The notes beneath the pieces are model-generated. The model saw nothing but the letters and a program-made list of their open reading frames with translations. It was not told the origin of the DNA and ran no database searches. From positions 1 through 64,000 of the forward strand of contig JACQZR010000120.1 of assembly GCA_016213775.1 (NCBI GenBank): a stretch of DNA of 64,000 nt, read 5' to 3'. The stretch comes from Acidobacteriota bacterium. GTDB lineage: Bacteria > Acidobacteriota > Terriglobia > Bryobacterales > Bryobacteraceae. Position 1 is the first letter of the stretch. Every line of letters starts with the position of its first letter. Below are positions 7,395 to 17,700 of this stretch, in pieces. The position numbers were made by a program, and so were the translations under genes.

Positions 7395-10244
7395 TTACCC
7401 CCCGCGCTGGAGGAGCAACACCCAGTCGAGCGCGTCCGGCGCCGTAAAGCTCCGCCATCCACTCGCTACGACCGTGGGGGCTCCTGTGAAACCTCCCGAA
7501 CGCGGGTTGAACCACTTCGCCGTCATCGTGTTTCCTGATGCTCCCAGATCGATCGCGAACTGGCCTCCATGCGGCGCGTAGACTGAATAGACCTCAGCGG
7601 GCACTGCAAAGCATAGCGCGTCTCCCCGAACAGCAGCGGGCAGGGGTTCCATACGCCAGAACGGAAGCGCGGTGTGGTAGTCGTAGAGCAAGGCGAGCTG
7701 CGCTGCCGCGCCCGAATCCTTGACATAGAAAGGATGCTTGCTGCCCGGATCGATCCGATCCCAATTGTCGCTGTGTCCGATCGTTGCAATGAATCCGGCG
7801 GCCAGATAACCGCCGGCGCATACGATCCGCCACGAAGCCTGCCGGACCTTCCCGGTGTGATGTACTTGCCTTTTGTTGGTTGCATAGCCGGGGAGATACT
7901 CATATCCGTTCTCGGTGTTGAGAACCGGCTTGCGATAGACACGATCGGCGGCGAGGCTCGCTTCAACGCCCTTTGCGTCGCCAACCCACGCCTGCAGCTT
8001 CTCGTCCCATGTCCCGGCATACGGAGTTGAGGTCTGCTGCGAGAGCACATCCACTTCGGGGGCATTTCCATAAAAGCCGCCGATGCGCCACGGTCCTTCG
8101 AACGGATCGCGAGGGCTCGCTCCCTTCGTGCTCGATGAGACCACCGGATGCACGGTGTACGGATGACGATAAGGATCGAGTTCCTTCACGGTACGCCCGA
8201 TCCGCCTGGCCCAATTCACGTCACCGGGCACGTCGAGCCGATACCTGCCGTCAGGATAGGTCTCATACTCGTTCGACAGCGTCCACAGAAACACATTGTC
8301 GAATGCGGCATAGCGTGCGATCACGTTGCGCAGCCACAACCGTTCGCGCGACGCAGTCCACTGCGCCGGATCGGTGAACGGGCGGCGGTAGTAGTTGAAC
8401 AAGAGAAGCTCCGCGTTCATCCCGCGAGAGCGCATCTCTGTGAGCAACCGGTCGAAGTTCTGGAAAAACACCGGATTCAGGCGGTCCAGATCGGGATTCT
8501 GTGCCGTGCCGCCCCACGCCCAATAGTCGCGATCAGCCGCCGCGCGGTACGGGCTATGGCCGATACTCATACGGACAAAGTTGAAGCGCTGGCGGCGCCG
8601 CGTGTCCAGATATTCGTGTCGCAAAGGCGGGGTGATCGGGCTATCATCGAACAGGCCGTAGCAGGTGTCGCCCATCGGAAAGAATGGCGTCCCATCAGAG
8701 TAGGCGAAGGCGTACGGATTCTCTGGATGGATGCGGATAAAACCATGTCCTGTTGCCGGCTTGACACGCAGCACGCCGCGCTGAAACAGCGTCACGCCTT
8801 CGCCGCGCAGCAGGTAACGCCACTCGCCCTCTTCGGGCGGCGCGAATCGAAGGCGCCAGACATCGCCGCCGTCATGAAAGCCCTCGACGATGGCCGTCTG
8901 CCCCGATGGTGAAGTAAACTCACCAACCATCGCGGCGTCCTTAAATGGATTGTCGACGTTCGATCGGCCTTGCAGCGCGAATTCGTGCAGCTTCCACCGC
9001 ACTGCTTCCACCGGCGCGGCATCCGGCGGAGGCGTCCACTTTCCCTCCAGTGCGGTGAGGAATGCCCGTGCGTAGTACCTTCCGATCTGGCGTGAGTTGG
9101 CCGCGGGATCTCCTTCGTCGCGCCCGTACCACGGCATCTCCCAGCCCCACACCTTCGATCCGTAGCGGACCTTCGCGTAACCGTGTACGTTCGATTCAGA
9201 GACCTTCCGTTCGAACCAATTGTGCTTGAGCGCCTTGGTCTCATCGTCCCAACGGTGGCCGGAGGCGCGAGGGGATGGAAGGTGCTGCGTCAGGATGTCC
9301 CAAGCGCGGCGGCTCGGCTTGCCATCTTGCGAATCGGTATAAAACACGACGCTGATATCGCGCGGCACGGTCCAGTTGTGCCAGGCGATCACCAGGTGCG
9401 GGCGCAGGCGGTCTATCGCGGCAAAGGTGAGCCTTCCCGTCGCGGTCTTGTGTGGATCCGGGTAATCGTAGTTGCCGCGATACTCAAAGCCGAGCGCGAC
9501 ACCATCCACGTTGGTCATCGGATGGAGCGTGAAGACATACCGGCGGCGAGCCTCAGCCGCGGCCGGCGAAAGCAGGTATTCGATCGCGCCTTCGATGGCG
9601 AACGACGAAAAGGTTTCGTATGCGTGCTCGCGAGTGTGCCAGAACACGCGCTCTTTGTTCGCGCCTGGTACGGAGGGATCTGTGATCGTGATCTCCCACT
9701 GCTCGCGGCCCCCGTCGCTCTTGCCGGTCAGTTTCTTCTTCAAGTGGGGACTCGCCGTAAGCGACCGCACGAAGGCCAGGTAGTCCGCATATGTGTACCA
9801 CGGTCCCAGACCCACTTTCGTGTCGCCGGTTGGGACCGTGAACTTCGTAGTTGCTACCCAGCCCGATGTGGTTCCGTCGACGCGGCGCCACGGCTTACCG
9901 GGATCCTGCACGTAGATGAAGTCGCGCCTCGGCATTCCACCGAAATGCGAGGTGTCGAAATTCGGACGCGTGCCGCCGCCGGAAAGATCCATGTGAAGTG
10001 TGACCTCAGCCGCCGCAGCGGGATTCCGCACGATCACGTCCACTCGCGACAGAGCGTGCGTGAGCGGACTCTTGCCCTCTTCGACGGTGGCCACGATGCG
10101 GAACTCGCGCGGCCCAATACGGATGATTCGTTTCGGGTCGCGCGGTGTCCCTCCGTCGCCGGGCACCACAATCTGCAGTTCGGCCTGTTGCGCACTGGCG
10201 GCCGCTGCCGTGGTGCCGAGGAACGCTCTACGCGAAATGGTCAT
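7395..10244 (-). CDS. Tat-exported fusion: M14-like zinc carboxypeptidase plus DUF5060/apiosidase-like glycoside hydrolase
   Basis: This is a 949-aa exported protein. A twin-arginine signal (MTISRRAFLG) precedes an N-terminal beta domain and an M14-like carboxypeptidase region (about residues 150-400). Zinc ligands H203 and E206 lie in HTREH, the third ligand is H289 in VIAWHN, and the probable catalytic glutamate is E369 in GWEMPW. A second enzyme follows: a DUF5060-like domain (about 415-495), then an apiosidase/DUF4038-like TIM barrel (about 505-800) with the motif LWTLSNEYE, then a collagen-binding-like C-terminal domain. It starts 12 bp after the TonB receptor stop, so the two form an operon. 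One polypeptide carrying a peptidase and a glycosidase suggests a glycopeptide or glycoprotein substrate (inference). The reading frame is uninterrupted throughout. Confidence 0.85.
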   Translation of the reverse strand: MTISRRAFLGTTAAAASAQQAELQIVVPGDGGTPRDPKRIIRIGPREFRIVATVEEGKSPLTHALSRVDVIVRNPAAAAEVTLHMDLSGGGTRPNFDTSHFGGMPRRDFIYVQDPGKPWRRVDGTTSGWVATTKFTVPTGDTKVGLGPWYTYADYLAFVRSLTASPHLKKKLTGKSDGGREQWEITITDPSVPGANKERVFWHTREHAYETFSSFAIEGAIEYLLSPAAAEARRRYVFTLHPMTNVDGVALGFEYRGNYDYPDPHKTATGRLTFAAIDRLRPHLVIAWHNWTVPRDISVVFYTDSQDGKPSRRAWDILTQHLPSPRASGHRWDDETKALKHNWFERKVSESNVHGYAKVRYGSKVWGWEMPWYGRDEGDPAANSRQIGRYYARAFLTALEGKWTPPPDAAPVEAVRWKLHEFALQGRSNVDNPFKDAAMVGEFTSPSGQTAIVEGFHDGGDVWRLRFAPPEEGEWRYLLRGEGVTLFQRGVLRVKPATGHGFIRIHPENPYAFAYSDGTPFFPMGDTCYGLFDDSPITPPLRHEYLDTRRRQRFNFVRMSIGHSPYRAAADRDYWAWGGTAQNPDLDRLNPVFFQNFDRLLTEMRSRGMNAELLLFNYYRRPFTDPAQWTASRERLWLRNVIARYAAFDNVFLWTLSNEYETYPDGRYRLDVPGDVNWARRIGRTVKELDPYRHPYTVHPVVSSSTKGASPRDPFEGPWRIGGFYGNAPEVDVLSQQTSTPYAGTWDEKLQAWVGDAKGVEASLAADRVYRKPVLNTENGYEYLPGYATNKRQVHHTGKVRQASWRIVCAGGYLAAGFIATIGHSDNWDRIDPGSKHPFYVKDSGAAAQLALLYDYHTALPFWRMEPLPAAVRGDALCFAVPAEVYSVYAPHGGQFAIDLGASGNTMTAKWFNPRSGGFTGAPTVVASGWRSFTAPDALDWVLLLQRGG

Positions 10245-10256
10245 CGGCTCACCGGG

Positions 10257-13200
10257 TTAGAACACCATGCGGAAGGCAAGTTGTACGTTGCGATTGCTGG
10301 AAGCCGACGTGATCACTCCGAAGGTGCCCAGGTTGGCGAGGTTGGTTCCGGGCGCACCAAACACCGGCGTATTCGTTGCGTTTGAGGCGTCGGCGCGGAC
10401 ATCGGCGTTGAATCGCTCCAGGATGCGGAAACGTTTGATGAGCGAGAGATCCAGGTTGGTTGTTCCGGGCGCTCGCAGCTCTCCGAAATACGGCGGCTCG
10501 GGAGACACCGTGAACTGATTCGGCAACGACCTAAAAGCTGTGGTGTCGAAGTAAGGGTTCAACACCCGCCGCGTCACGGGGTCGATCTGATCTCCGAGCC
10601 TGCTGTTCACCCTCCCGCTCCTGGCGGCATTCGCAATCCGGATCGGACGCCCGTTGCTGTCGCTGAAAGAAAGCGGAACACCGGAAGCGACATACAGCCG
10701 CCCGCTAACGCTCCAGTTGTTCAGCAGAGCGCCGGCAAAGCCGGAAGCGCCGCTCGCGAGCCTCCGTCCTTTGCCGACCGGCAACTCATACACGCCCGCA
10801 ATATTTCCGATTCGCGAGCGATCCATGTACGACACCGAACGATAGTGCCTCGTATTGACCAGGCTGGTGGTGTTGCCTGAAAGCTGTTTCGAGATGCTGT
10901 AGTTGGCCAACAACGTCAAGCCGCGCGTCAATCGCTTCTGCATGTCGAGTTGCAGCGCGTTGTAGGTGGCGATCCCCGAGGGGGCTCCCACCACGGTGAC
11001 GCTCGAAAACTGCGGGTACGCCAGCCACAGTTGCCGTTGCGCCAGCGTATTGGAACTGCCAAGCGGAGAGCTGGCCGGGAAGACTCCGAAGAACGGGTTC
11101 GGCACGCGAGCATTTTCTGCTGTGCCGAGAGGCAGGTACTGATCGGGCTTTTCGTTCAGGTTGAAATTCTCCGGCAGCTTCAGGCTCGACATGCGAACGA
11201 AGTTCGCCTCGATCTTGATCTGACTCGGCAGCGCCCGCTGGAAACCGATCTGCCATTGCTGGCTGTAAGGGGCCACTCGATTCTGGTCGACGAAGGTCAC
11301 CGAGTCGCCTAGACGCGCCGCCATGCCAAGCGTATTCCCCTGGGCGGTAGGAATGCCGGCCGGAAAAGGGTTAGCCAGCGTAGTGAACGGCGTGGCGCCA
11401 CTGTCCACCGTGCCGATGTAGGCTGTCGAGCGGCTGAAGGTCACCGGGATCGCCGAGAACTGATCGACCAGTGCCGCCGAACTCGCATAGAACAGCGCAT
11501 AGCCGCCGCGAATCACAGTGTTCTTTGCCACTTGATACGCAAATCCGAAGCGCGGACCGAAGTTATTCGTGTCGCGCTTGCCCTGTGTGCGAGGGGTTCC
11601 ATTCACGCCTGCGAACAGAAGGCCGCCGCGCAGATTCAGTCCCGGCACCTGCACGGGATTCGGGCTCGATGAGTCGAACCCATACGAACTGCGGTCGAAG
11701 CGCTCGGTGTAAGGCGATTCCATCTCCCACCGCAGTCCCAGGTTGATCGTCAACTTCGGTGTAACCTTCCAGTCGTCCTGCACGAACGCGGCGTAATAAT
11801 AGTTACGCACCGAGTAGGGCGTGTCGGAACCGAAGGAGCCGCCGGCAGGAATGCCCATTAGCAGCGACGCCATGGCGCTACCGGTCGTGGTGCCGCTCGC
11901 GTTGGCAAACGGATCTGAGCGCGTGAACGTATTGTTGAAGCTGTAACTGCCGGTCATCGCGTATCCGAGTTCGCGCGAGTTCCAATCGACTCGCCGCAAG
12001 TCTCCACCGAAGCGCCAGGCGTGATTGCCGGCGAGCTTATGGACCGTGGGCACGATCGCATGCGAATCGTTGGCCCGGAACTTGATGCGCCCTCCAAGCC
12101 CCATCACCTCGCCCAGGACAATCTGCGGCCACGCTTGCGCTTCGGCGTTCCGCAGAATAATGTCGGGAAGTTTCAACTCTTTTGGATCCTGTACCGCCGA
12201 CGAGGTCAGGGTGTCCGTCGCGAGCCGGCCGAAGCTGTAGCGGATGGTCGCGAGCAGCGTGGGGCTGAACGTGATGTCGTGATTCATGCTCGCGTTCCAG
12301 AAGTCGCGCAATTCACCTTCATAGAGCTGAAATCCACGCGGCAGATCGGGCGGAGGCCCGGAGTTGTAACGCATCCAGCCCAGGCGTCCAAATACGCGAT
12401 AGCGGGAGTTTACATTCTCGTCGATACGGACACTATAGTTGCGGTTCGGCTGGGAGATCAACGTCGTAGCCGCCCAGTTGTTCACCCCGATTCGCGCTGG
12501 ACCGCTAATCGTGGGATCCGGATACAGCCCCGCGATGGTTGCGCCCGTAGTGTTGAACAAGGACTGGGGTACGCGTGCGTTCGCAAAAGGAGTCCGGCTC
12601 GCAGTCGAGCCGGTCACGCGGGTTGAGAATGGATCGAACAGTCGTAACGCGGAGCCCTGGCTGTTGAGCGTGCTCGCGAAGTCGCCCGATCGCTCCAGGG
12701 GCGTCATCGTTCGACGCTCATAAGTCACATCGATCAGGTTTCGTTCTTCCTGCCCGCTGACGAAGAAAAACGTCCGGTTGCGGCCGTCATACACCCCCGG
12801 CAGATAGACCGGCCCGCCTACGGTTCCGGAGAAGAACTTGCGATTGACGTTCTGGCGCGGCAGCCGGTTCTTGTTGTTGATCCAGCTATTGGCGTTCAAC
12901 GCCTTGTGGCGATAGAACCCTTCGAAGGAGCCGTGTAACTGATTCGTGCCGCCGCGTGTGGCGTAGGAGACCACGCCACCCGTTGTATGACCGTAGGCGG
13001 CATCGAACATCGTGGTTTGCACGCGCAACTCTTCCACGGTATCTCCGGAAGGAGAAGCGGCCACAGCGCCCGCCTGCCGCGGCACAGTCACCGTTGCACC
13101 GTCAATCACGATCTCGTTTCCCCCGGCCCGAACACCGCTGCCGTTGATCGTGAACTGGTTTTGCTGTGCGTCGGCGGCTTGTGCGCCCAACTGCGACGAG

Positions 13201-13685
13201 GAGCTGATGCCACGCACTCCTGCCGTCAGGGATACCAGATTGAGCGGGTTTCGATTGGAAACGAACAACATGTCCAGGAACCGCCGGTCGATCACCTGCG
13301 AGATGCTCGCGCTGGCTGTCTCCAACTGAGGGACCTCGCCGGTTACGGTGACCGTCTCGGTGGCCGACCCGATTTCCAATGGAAATTCCAGCGGCAATTG
13401 GTCGCCGGCGCGAACCGTAATCCCGGAGATGACCTTCTTCTTGAATCCCGCCGCCTGCACCGTGGCATCGTAAGTGCCCGGTTCGAGGATCACCAGGAAA
13501 TTACCCTCTCCGTTGGTGCGCGAACTCGTGGTGACGTTCGTGCTCCTGTTGGTCACCGCCACCTCGGCCGCCGGCACAACGGAGCCGCTGGAATCGGAGA
13601 CATGGCCGAGGATTCGACCCCGGTATTCCTGGCCCGTGCAGAGGCTGGCGCCGAGGAGAACAAACATGGCTAGTGCATGCTTCAT
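10257..13685 (-). CDS. TonB-dependent receptor, Oar-like, with carboxypeptidase-regulatory domain
   Basis: This is a 1142-aa outer-membrane protein. A signal peptide (MKHALAMFVLLGASLCTGQE) is followed by a CarboxypepD_reg-like domain (ILGHVSDSSGSVVPAAEV, about residues 25-105), a plug domain (about 120-240) and a long beta-barrel ending in an aromatic C-terminus (NVQLAFRMVF). This architecture is typical of the large acidobacterial receptors that import large ligands with TonB energy. It lies between a NanR-like regulator (upstream) and the M14/glycosidase fusion (downstream, 12 bp), which suggests it imports or binds the product or substrate of that enzyme. A promoter and a candidate operator precede it (13710-13762). 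Confidence 0.92.
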   Translation of the reverse strand: MKHALAMFVLLGASLCTGQEYRGRILGHVSDSSGSVVPAAEVAVTNRSTNVTTSSRTNGEGNFLVILEPGTYDATVQAAGFKKKVISGITVRAGDQLPLEFPLEIGSATETVTVTGEVPQLETASASISQVIDRRFLDMLFVSNRNPLNLVSLTAGVRGISSSSQLGAQAADAQQNQFTINGSGVRAGGNEIVIDGATVTVPRQAGAVAASPSGDTVEELRVQTTMFDAAYGHTTGGVVSYATRGGTNQLHGSFEGFYRHKALNANSWINNKNRLPRQNVNRKFFSGTVGGPVYLPGVYDGRNRTFFFVSGQEERNLIDVTYERRTMTPLERSGDFASTLNSQGSALRLFDPFSTRVTGSTASRTPFANARVPQSLFNTTGATIAGLYPDPTISGPARIGVNNWAATTLISQPNRNYSVRIDENVNSRYRVFGRLGWMRYNSGPPPDLPRGFQLYEGELRDFWNASMNHDITFSPTLLATIRYSFGRLATDTLTSSAVQDPKELKLPDIILRNAEAQAWPQIVLGEVMGLGGRIKFRANDSHAIVPTVHKLAGNHAWRFGGDLRRVDWNSRELGYAMTGSYSFNNTFTRSDPFANASGTTTGSAMASLLMGIPAGGSFGSDTPYSVRNYYYAAFVQDDWKVTPKLTINLGLRWEMESPYTERFDRSSYGFDSSSPNPVQVPGLNLRGGLLFAGVNGTPRTQGKRDTNNFGPRFGFAYQVAKNTVIRGGYALFYASSAALVDQFSAIPVTFSRSTAYIGTVDSGATPFTTLANPFPAGIPTAQGNTLGMAARLGDSVTFVDQNRVAPYSQQWQIGFQRALPSQIKIEANFVRMSSLKLPENFNLNEKPDQYLPLGTAENARVPNPFFGVFPASSPLGSSNTLAQRQLWLAYPQFSSVTVVGAPSGIATYNALQLDMQKRLTRGLTLLANYSISKQLSGNTTSLVNTRHYRSVSYMDRSRIGNIAGVYELPVGKGRRLASGASGFAGALLNNWSVSGRLYVASGVPLSFSDSNGRPIRIANAARSGRVNSRLGDQIDPVTRRVLNPYFDTTAFRSLPNQFTVSPEPPYFGELRAPGTTNLDLSLIKRFRILERFNADVRADASNATNTPVFGAPGTNLANLGTFGVITSASSNRNVQLAFRMVF

Positions 13686-13709
13686 GGTTTGGAGTTCCTC
13701 CCAGTCTGA

Positions 13710-13721
13710 CTGGTATCATCA
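13710..13721. promoter_or_regulatory. Candidate operator for the NanR-like regulator
   Basis: CTGGTATCATCA lies 24 bp before the receptor start codon and downstream of the predicted transcription start, a position suited to repression. Eight of the 15 bases of the surrounding ACTGGTATCATCAGT pair as an imperfect palindrome around ACTG/CAGT. The same pattern, CTGGTAT-A/C-AT-C/G-A, overlaps the -10 box of the regulator gene (14580-14591). FadR/UxuR/NanR-type operators also contain GGTAT cores. Confidence 0.45.
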
Positions 13722-13733
13722 GTATATGAGCGA

Positions 13734-13762
13734 AGTATACTCGAAGGCGCGGAATGCCGCAA
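13734..13762 (-). promoter_or_regulatory. Sigma70-type promoter of the TonB receptor/fusion-hydrolase operon
   Basis: On the minus strand a -35 TTGCGG (13757-13762) is separated by exactly 17 bp from a -10 TATACT (13734-13739). Transcription would start near 13727, about 42 bp before the start codon. A second TATACT (13722-13727) lies closer to the gene. Confidence 0.5.
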
Positions 13763-13781
13763 GGGGCTCTCTTTAGGGAAA

Positions 13782-14561
13782 CTACTTACCCTTCCGCTGC
13801 AGGGAAGTGGCACGCAAGGTGTGGTAGAGCTCATTCGCCCGCGTCAGGTGCGCGCACATCGCTGTCACGGCGCCCTCTTCATCACGCGCCGCGATCCGTT
13901 CCAGGATCGCCTCATGCTCGGCCACCGTGATGCTCTCCCGACCTGGCTTGTGCACGATCTGCAGCGAGAACTGCTGGAGCCAATCCAGCATCGCCTTGCT
14001 GATCGACGCGAACAATGGATTCCCCGAGATGGAGGCAATGGTCTCGTGAAAGAGCATGTCCGCGGCGATGAACTTCGGTGTGCCGTGCGGCGCACCGGCC
14101 AGTTGCTTCAAGCTCTCCCGGAGCCGTCCAATGTCCCCGGCGTTAGCATTGGCCACGGCCAGCCGCACCATTGCCTGTTCGAACATCAGCCGCGCCTGCT
14201 TCAGATTCTCCAGCGTTTCGGGGGAAGAAGAGAGTAGATGACCCGCGACCGGCTTCATCTGCTCGAACAGCGTGTCGGGAGTCAGTGAGATCACACGGGC
14301 ACGTTCGCCGTGATTGATCGAGATCATCCCCATCTGCTCCAACGACTGAAGGGCCTCCCTGACCGCGGGTCGTCCCACGCGGTAGACGCCCATCAACTCG
14401 CGTTCCGAGGGCAGTTGCTCGCCAGGGCGAATCGACCCCGATTCGATCAGCCGTGTCAGCCGGTCCAACACTTCATCGGAGAGTTTCCGCTTTGAGGCGG
14501 GCGTCTCGTCAATGAGCGGACGAGGACGTACCTCGTTGGATTTGTTTGTCTCTCCCCGCAT
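13782..14561 (-). CDS. GntR-family (FadR subfamily) regulator, NanR-like
   Basis: The protein is 259 aa. An N-terminal winged helix (about residues 20-85) carries PGEQLPSERELM and GRPAVREALQSLEQ. The C-terminal FCD ligand domain contains FHETIASISGNP, followed by AMLDWLQQ. The residues INHGERARV after the helix-turn-helix and the FCD motifs match what I remember of E. coli NanR, the sialic-acid repressor, so it belongs to that branch. NanR homologues sense sugar acids; the ligand here is unknown. It lies upstream of, and in the same direction as, the TonB receptor and M14/glycosidase genes and is probably their regulator. A candidate operator overlaps its own -10 box, suggesting autoregulation. 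Confidence 0.9.
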   Translation of the reverse strand: MRGETNKSNEVRPRPLIDETPASKRKLSDEVLDRLTRLIESGSIRPGEQLPSERELMGVYRVGRPAVREALQSLEQMGMISINHGERARVISLTPDTLFEQMKPVAGHLLSSSPETLENLKQARLMFEQAMVRLAVANANAGDIGRLRESLKQLAGAPHGTPKFIAADMLFHETIASISGNPLFASISKAMLDWLQQFSLQIVHKPGRESITVAEHEAILERIAARDEEGAVTAMCAHLTRANELYHTLRATSLQRKGK

Positions 14562-14579
14562 TTCCTGCTCTGTTGGGAC

Positions 14580-14591
14580 TCATTATACCAG
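14580..14591. promoter_or_regulatory. TATAAT -10 box overlapped by the candidate NanR-like operator
   Basis: On the minus strand CTGGTATAATGA includes a consensus TATAAT (14582-14587) and matches, at ten of twelve positions, the motif at 13710-13721. No clear -35 box is visible. The predicted transcript has a leader of only about 14 nt before the ATG at 14561. Confidence 0.5.
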
Positions 14592-14712
14592 AGCGCGGGG
14601 AACATCCCGTCTTGGACAATACTCTGTTCGAGAAGTGACCTTCCGTTTCCGGGGTAAGATTGTGCCGATTCTATTTCTCTGGGCTGTGCTACGCAAGGCT
14701 GGTTGGCCTCGC

Positions 14713-17700
14713 TCACCAGAGGAGCTTGATGCCCATCTGCATCTGCCGCGGATAATTCGATTGCGGCGCGCTCACCGTCGATTTGTACAGTATCCCGAAA
14801 TTGGCGCTATCGGCCGTATTGTTGAACATGGCCGTCGTCACAAAGAACGAGTTGGCCACATTAAACACTTCCATGCGGAACTGCAGCCGGAACCTCTCGG
14901 TCACCTGTGTCATCTTGTTTAGCGACACATCGGCCATGCGCACCGTCTGCAGGCGCAGCCGCTGCTCGTAGTTCGGCGTGTAGCGCGGGTTGTAGTTCGG
15001 CACAATCAGCCAATTGGTTTCCGTGCAGCCGAAATCGATGCCCGGGTTCAGGGTGGTGAGTGTATTGTTCGTATTCCACCGCACCACGCAAGGCTTGATG
15101 GCCTGCACTTTCTCCTGGCCCCATCCGAAGGGAACGCGCGCGTCCTTGAGGTACATCACATTGCCCGGCAGTGCCCACGGCATGCCCGACTGAATGTTGA
15201 AGATCAGCGTGTTTTCCCATCCGCTGATGAACCGGCTCCAGATCGGATGGCGCGTGTTCAGCCAGCGTTTGCCGCGGCCGAACGGTAACTGGCTGATCAT
15301 GCTCGTGACAAACCGGTGCGGCCTGTCATATTGCGTCACTCCCTGCTGCATCACATCGTTCTGCGCGTCCAGGTACCCTGTGCGCACCAGGTTCTTCGCA
15401 AACGTGTAATTCATGTTCAGGTTGATGCCATTGCGCATCCGTATCGTGAACAGCGATTGCAGCGAGTTGTACCAGGTCTTGCCCGTATTCAGCATGTACG
15501 CATTGAATGTGCTGAACTGCGGAAACGGCCGCAGCAACTGGTTCCGCGAAATCGTTGTCTGGGTGTACATGTTGGTTCCGAGGAACGCGTCGAGCCCGCG
15601 GAACGGATTCGGAATGCCGGCGTCGCAGTAGCTTGGGTTACCACCGAGGATCCAGTTGCAGCGGTCGCGGAAAGTCCCGTCGTCCTGTTCATTGAACGCT
15701 TTCGTGGATTCCTGATCGTTGCCGCGGCTGCCGGAATAGGTGATCTCAAACCGTGCCCGGTTCGATAGGGCCCGCTGAATGCCGAACGAAAACACGTCCG
15801 TATGCGGCGTGTGGAAATTCGAGTTCACGAAGTTGAAGCTGCGCCCGGCGAACGTCAACAGGCCGTCGGCGGACCCGGGCGGCAGATTGATCCTCGGAAA
15901 CGGATTGTTGAGCATGTTCGGATAGGAGGTGCGGTTGCTGTCGGGCGACACCGTCATCGTCGTTTGATTGTTGAACCCGAACGACTGCATGAAATTGTTA
16001 CTGGGGTTGCTGTAGAAGCGTCCCCATCCGCCGCGCAATACGGTTCGCGGTGTCAACAGGTAGGCCGCGCCCAGTCGCGGCTGCCATGTCTGGTAATAGG
16101 TGCCGGAAGCGTTCCTGGGCGCGCCATTCACACCCGCGAAGAGGATTCCGCCCTTCAGAGGATTCGGCAGTTCCGGCGTCGCCGACCGGTCCACCTGCCT
16201 GTCTAACGGGCTCACCGATTCGGTGTCGAATCCGCGATTGATGCGGTTGAATCGTTCATTCGGGGGCCTATTGAAATCGAATCGCAGCCCCGCGTTCACC
16301 GTCAGCCGCCGCGAAACTTTCCAGTCATGCTGCACCCACGGCGCCAGGTACTTCGACATGTAAATGAAGAACGCGTTGTAGTTCACGGTACCGGAAGTAG
16401 GCGTGCCCAACAGGAATCCCGCCACCGAATTGCCGCTCAGCGAATCGGTCCGGTTGTACTCCTGCCGTGTAAACACGCGGCTGCTGCTTAGTTGGAACAC
16501 CGTCCCGGTATTCTGCAGCGCGTACTGAATCCAGCGTGCATCCACGCCAAACTTCGTCGAGCGCGTCCCCGTGATCTTCGTTATTGATGCCGCGATTGTC
16601 CAGGTGTTCGTCACGTTGCGGCTCGGGTTGTTCTTCCCCAGGGTCAGGTAATCGTCCATCGCGTAGCGTCCGAAGCCCGGATTGTAGGGCAGCGAGGCAG
16701 CGAGCGACGTAGGAAAGCCCAAGCTCGTCATGTCGAACTGCTTGTTCACCGTCGCGTCATTGCTTTCGATGTAGCGCGAGAACGACACGCGCGGGTTAAA
16801 GATCATGCTCGACGACAGCGTGCTCACCCAGTCCATCACGTACGCGTCGTTGATCCGCTTCAACGGCAGCGGCCCGTCCGCCCCTGGTTTATCGCGAATG
16901 CCGTTTGTCGATCGGAACTCGGTACGGTCGTTGCTCGCCTGGCGGAAGAACGCGTGGTGCCGGTAGCCGAAGTTCTGATCGAACTTGAACACCATGTTGT
17001 AGAAGTCATCGTTGGCTGGATTGAATCCGCCCGAGGCGAAGTAGTTCTGCTGCGAATACGCAACCCCGGGAGTCTTCGTATTGGGCGCCGGATAGAAGCT
17101 GACAATCTTCGCCGCAATCGGATTGATGCGATCCGCCGGGATGATGTTGTTCGGAAACGGGTCGCGCGTTACCACGCTGTTCACGGTCCGCGTCGAAGTT
17201 GGATCGTAGATGGTCACGCGCCGGCCGGGCCCGTCCACCAGTTTCGAAAAATCGCCCTGCCGCATCTCCGGCTCGGGCACCGACAGCACCAGCGGCTGCG
17301 GAGTCCCTTCGTGGTAGCCCTCGTAGTTGAAGAGAAAGAACGTCCTGTTTCGTCCGTTGTAGAGCTTGGGAATGTACACAGGTCCGTCCAACTGAATTCC
17401 ATATTGGTCGAGAAAATGCCCGTCCTTCTTCGACCCGCGCGCGTTGTTCTGGAAGGAATTCGCATCGAAGGCGTTGCGCCGCGCAAACTCATACAGCGCG
17501 CCGTGCACTTTGTTCTCGCCCGATTTCAGCGCCACGTTGATGATGCCACCCGCCGATTTGCCATACTGCGCATCATAGGCATTCGTCTGAATCTTGAACT
17601 CGCGCACCGAATCCACGGGCGGCACGTACGCGATGTTGTTCCCACCGGCCTGCGCATTGTTCGGTGCTCCGTCCAACAGGAACTCGTTGTTCGCGTTGCT

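Noticed and set aside
9183-10385. 400-residue plus-strand frame opposite the fusion hydrolase
   Set aside because: The opposite strand carries zinc ligands and a Tat signal; this frame shows only Arg-rich noise.
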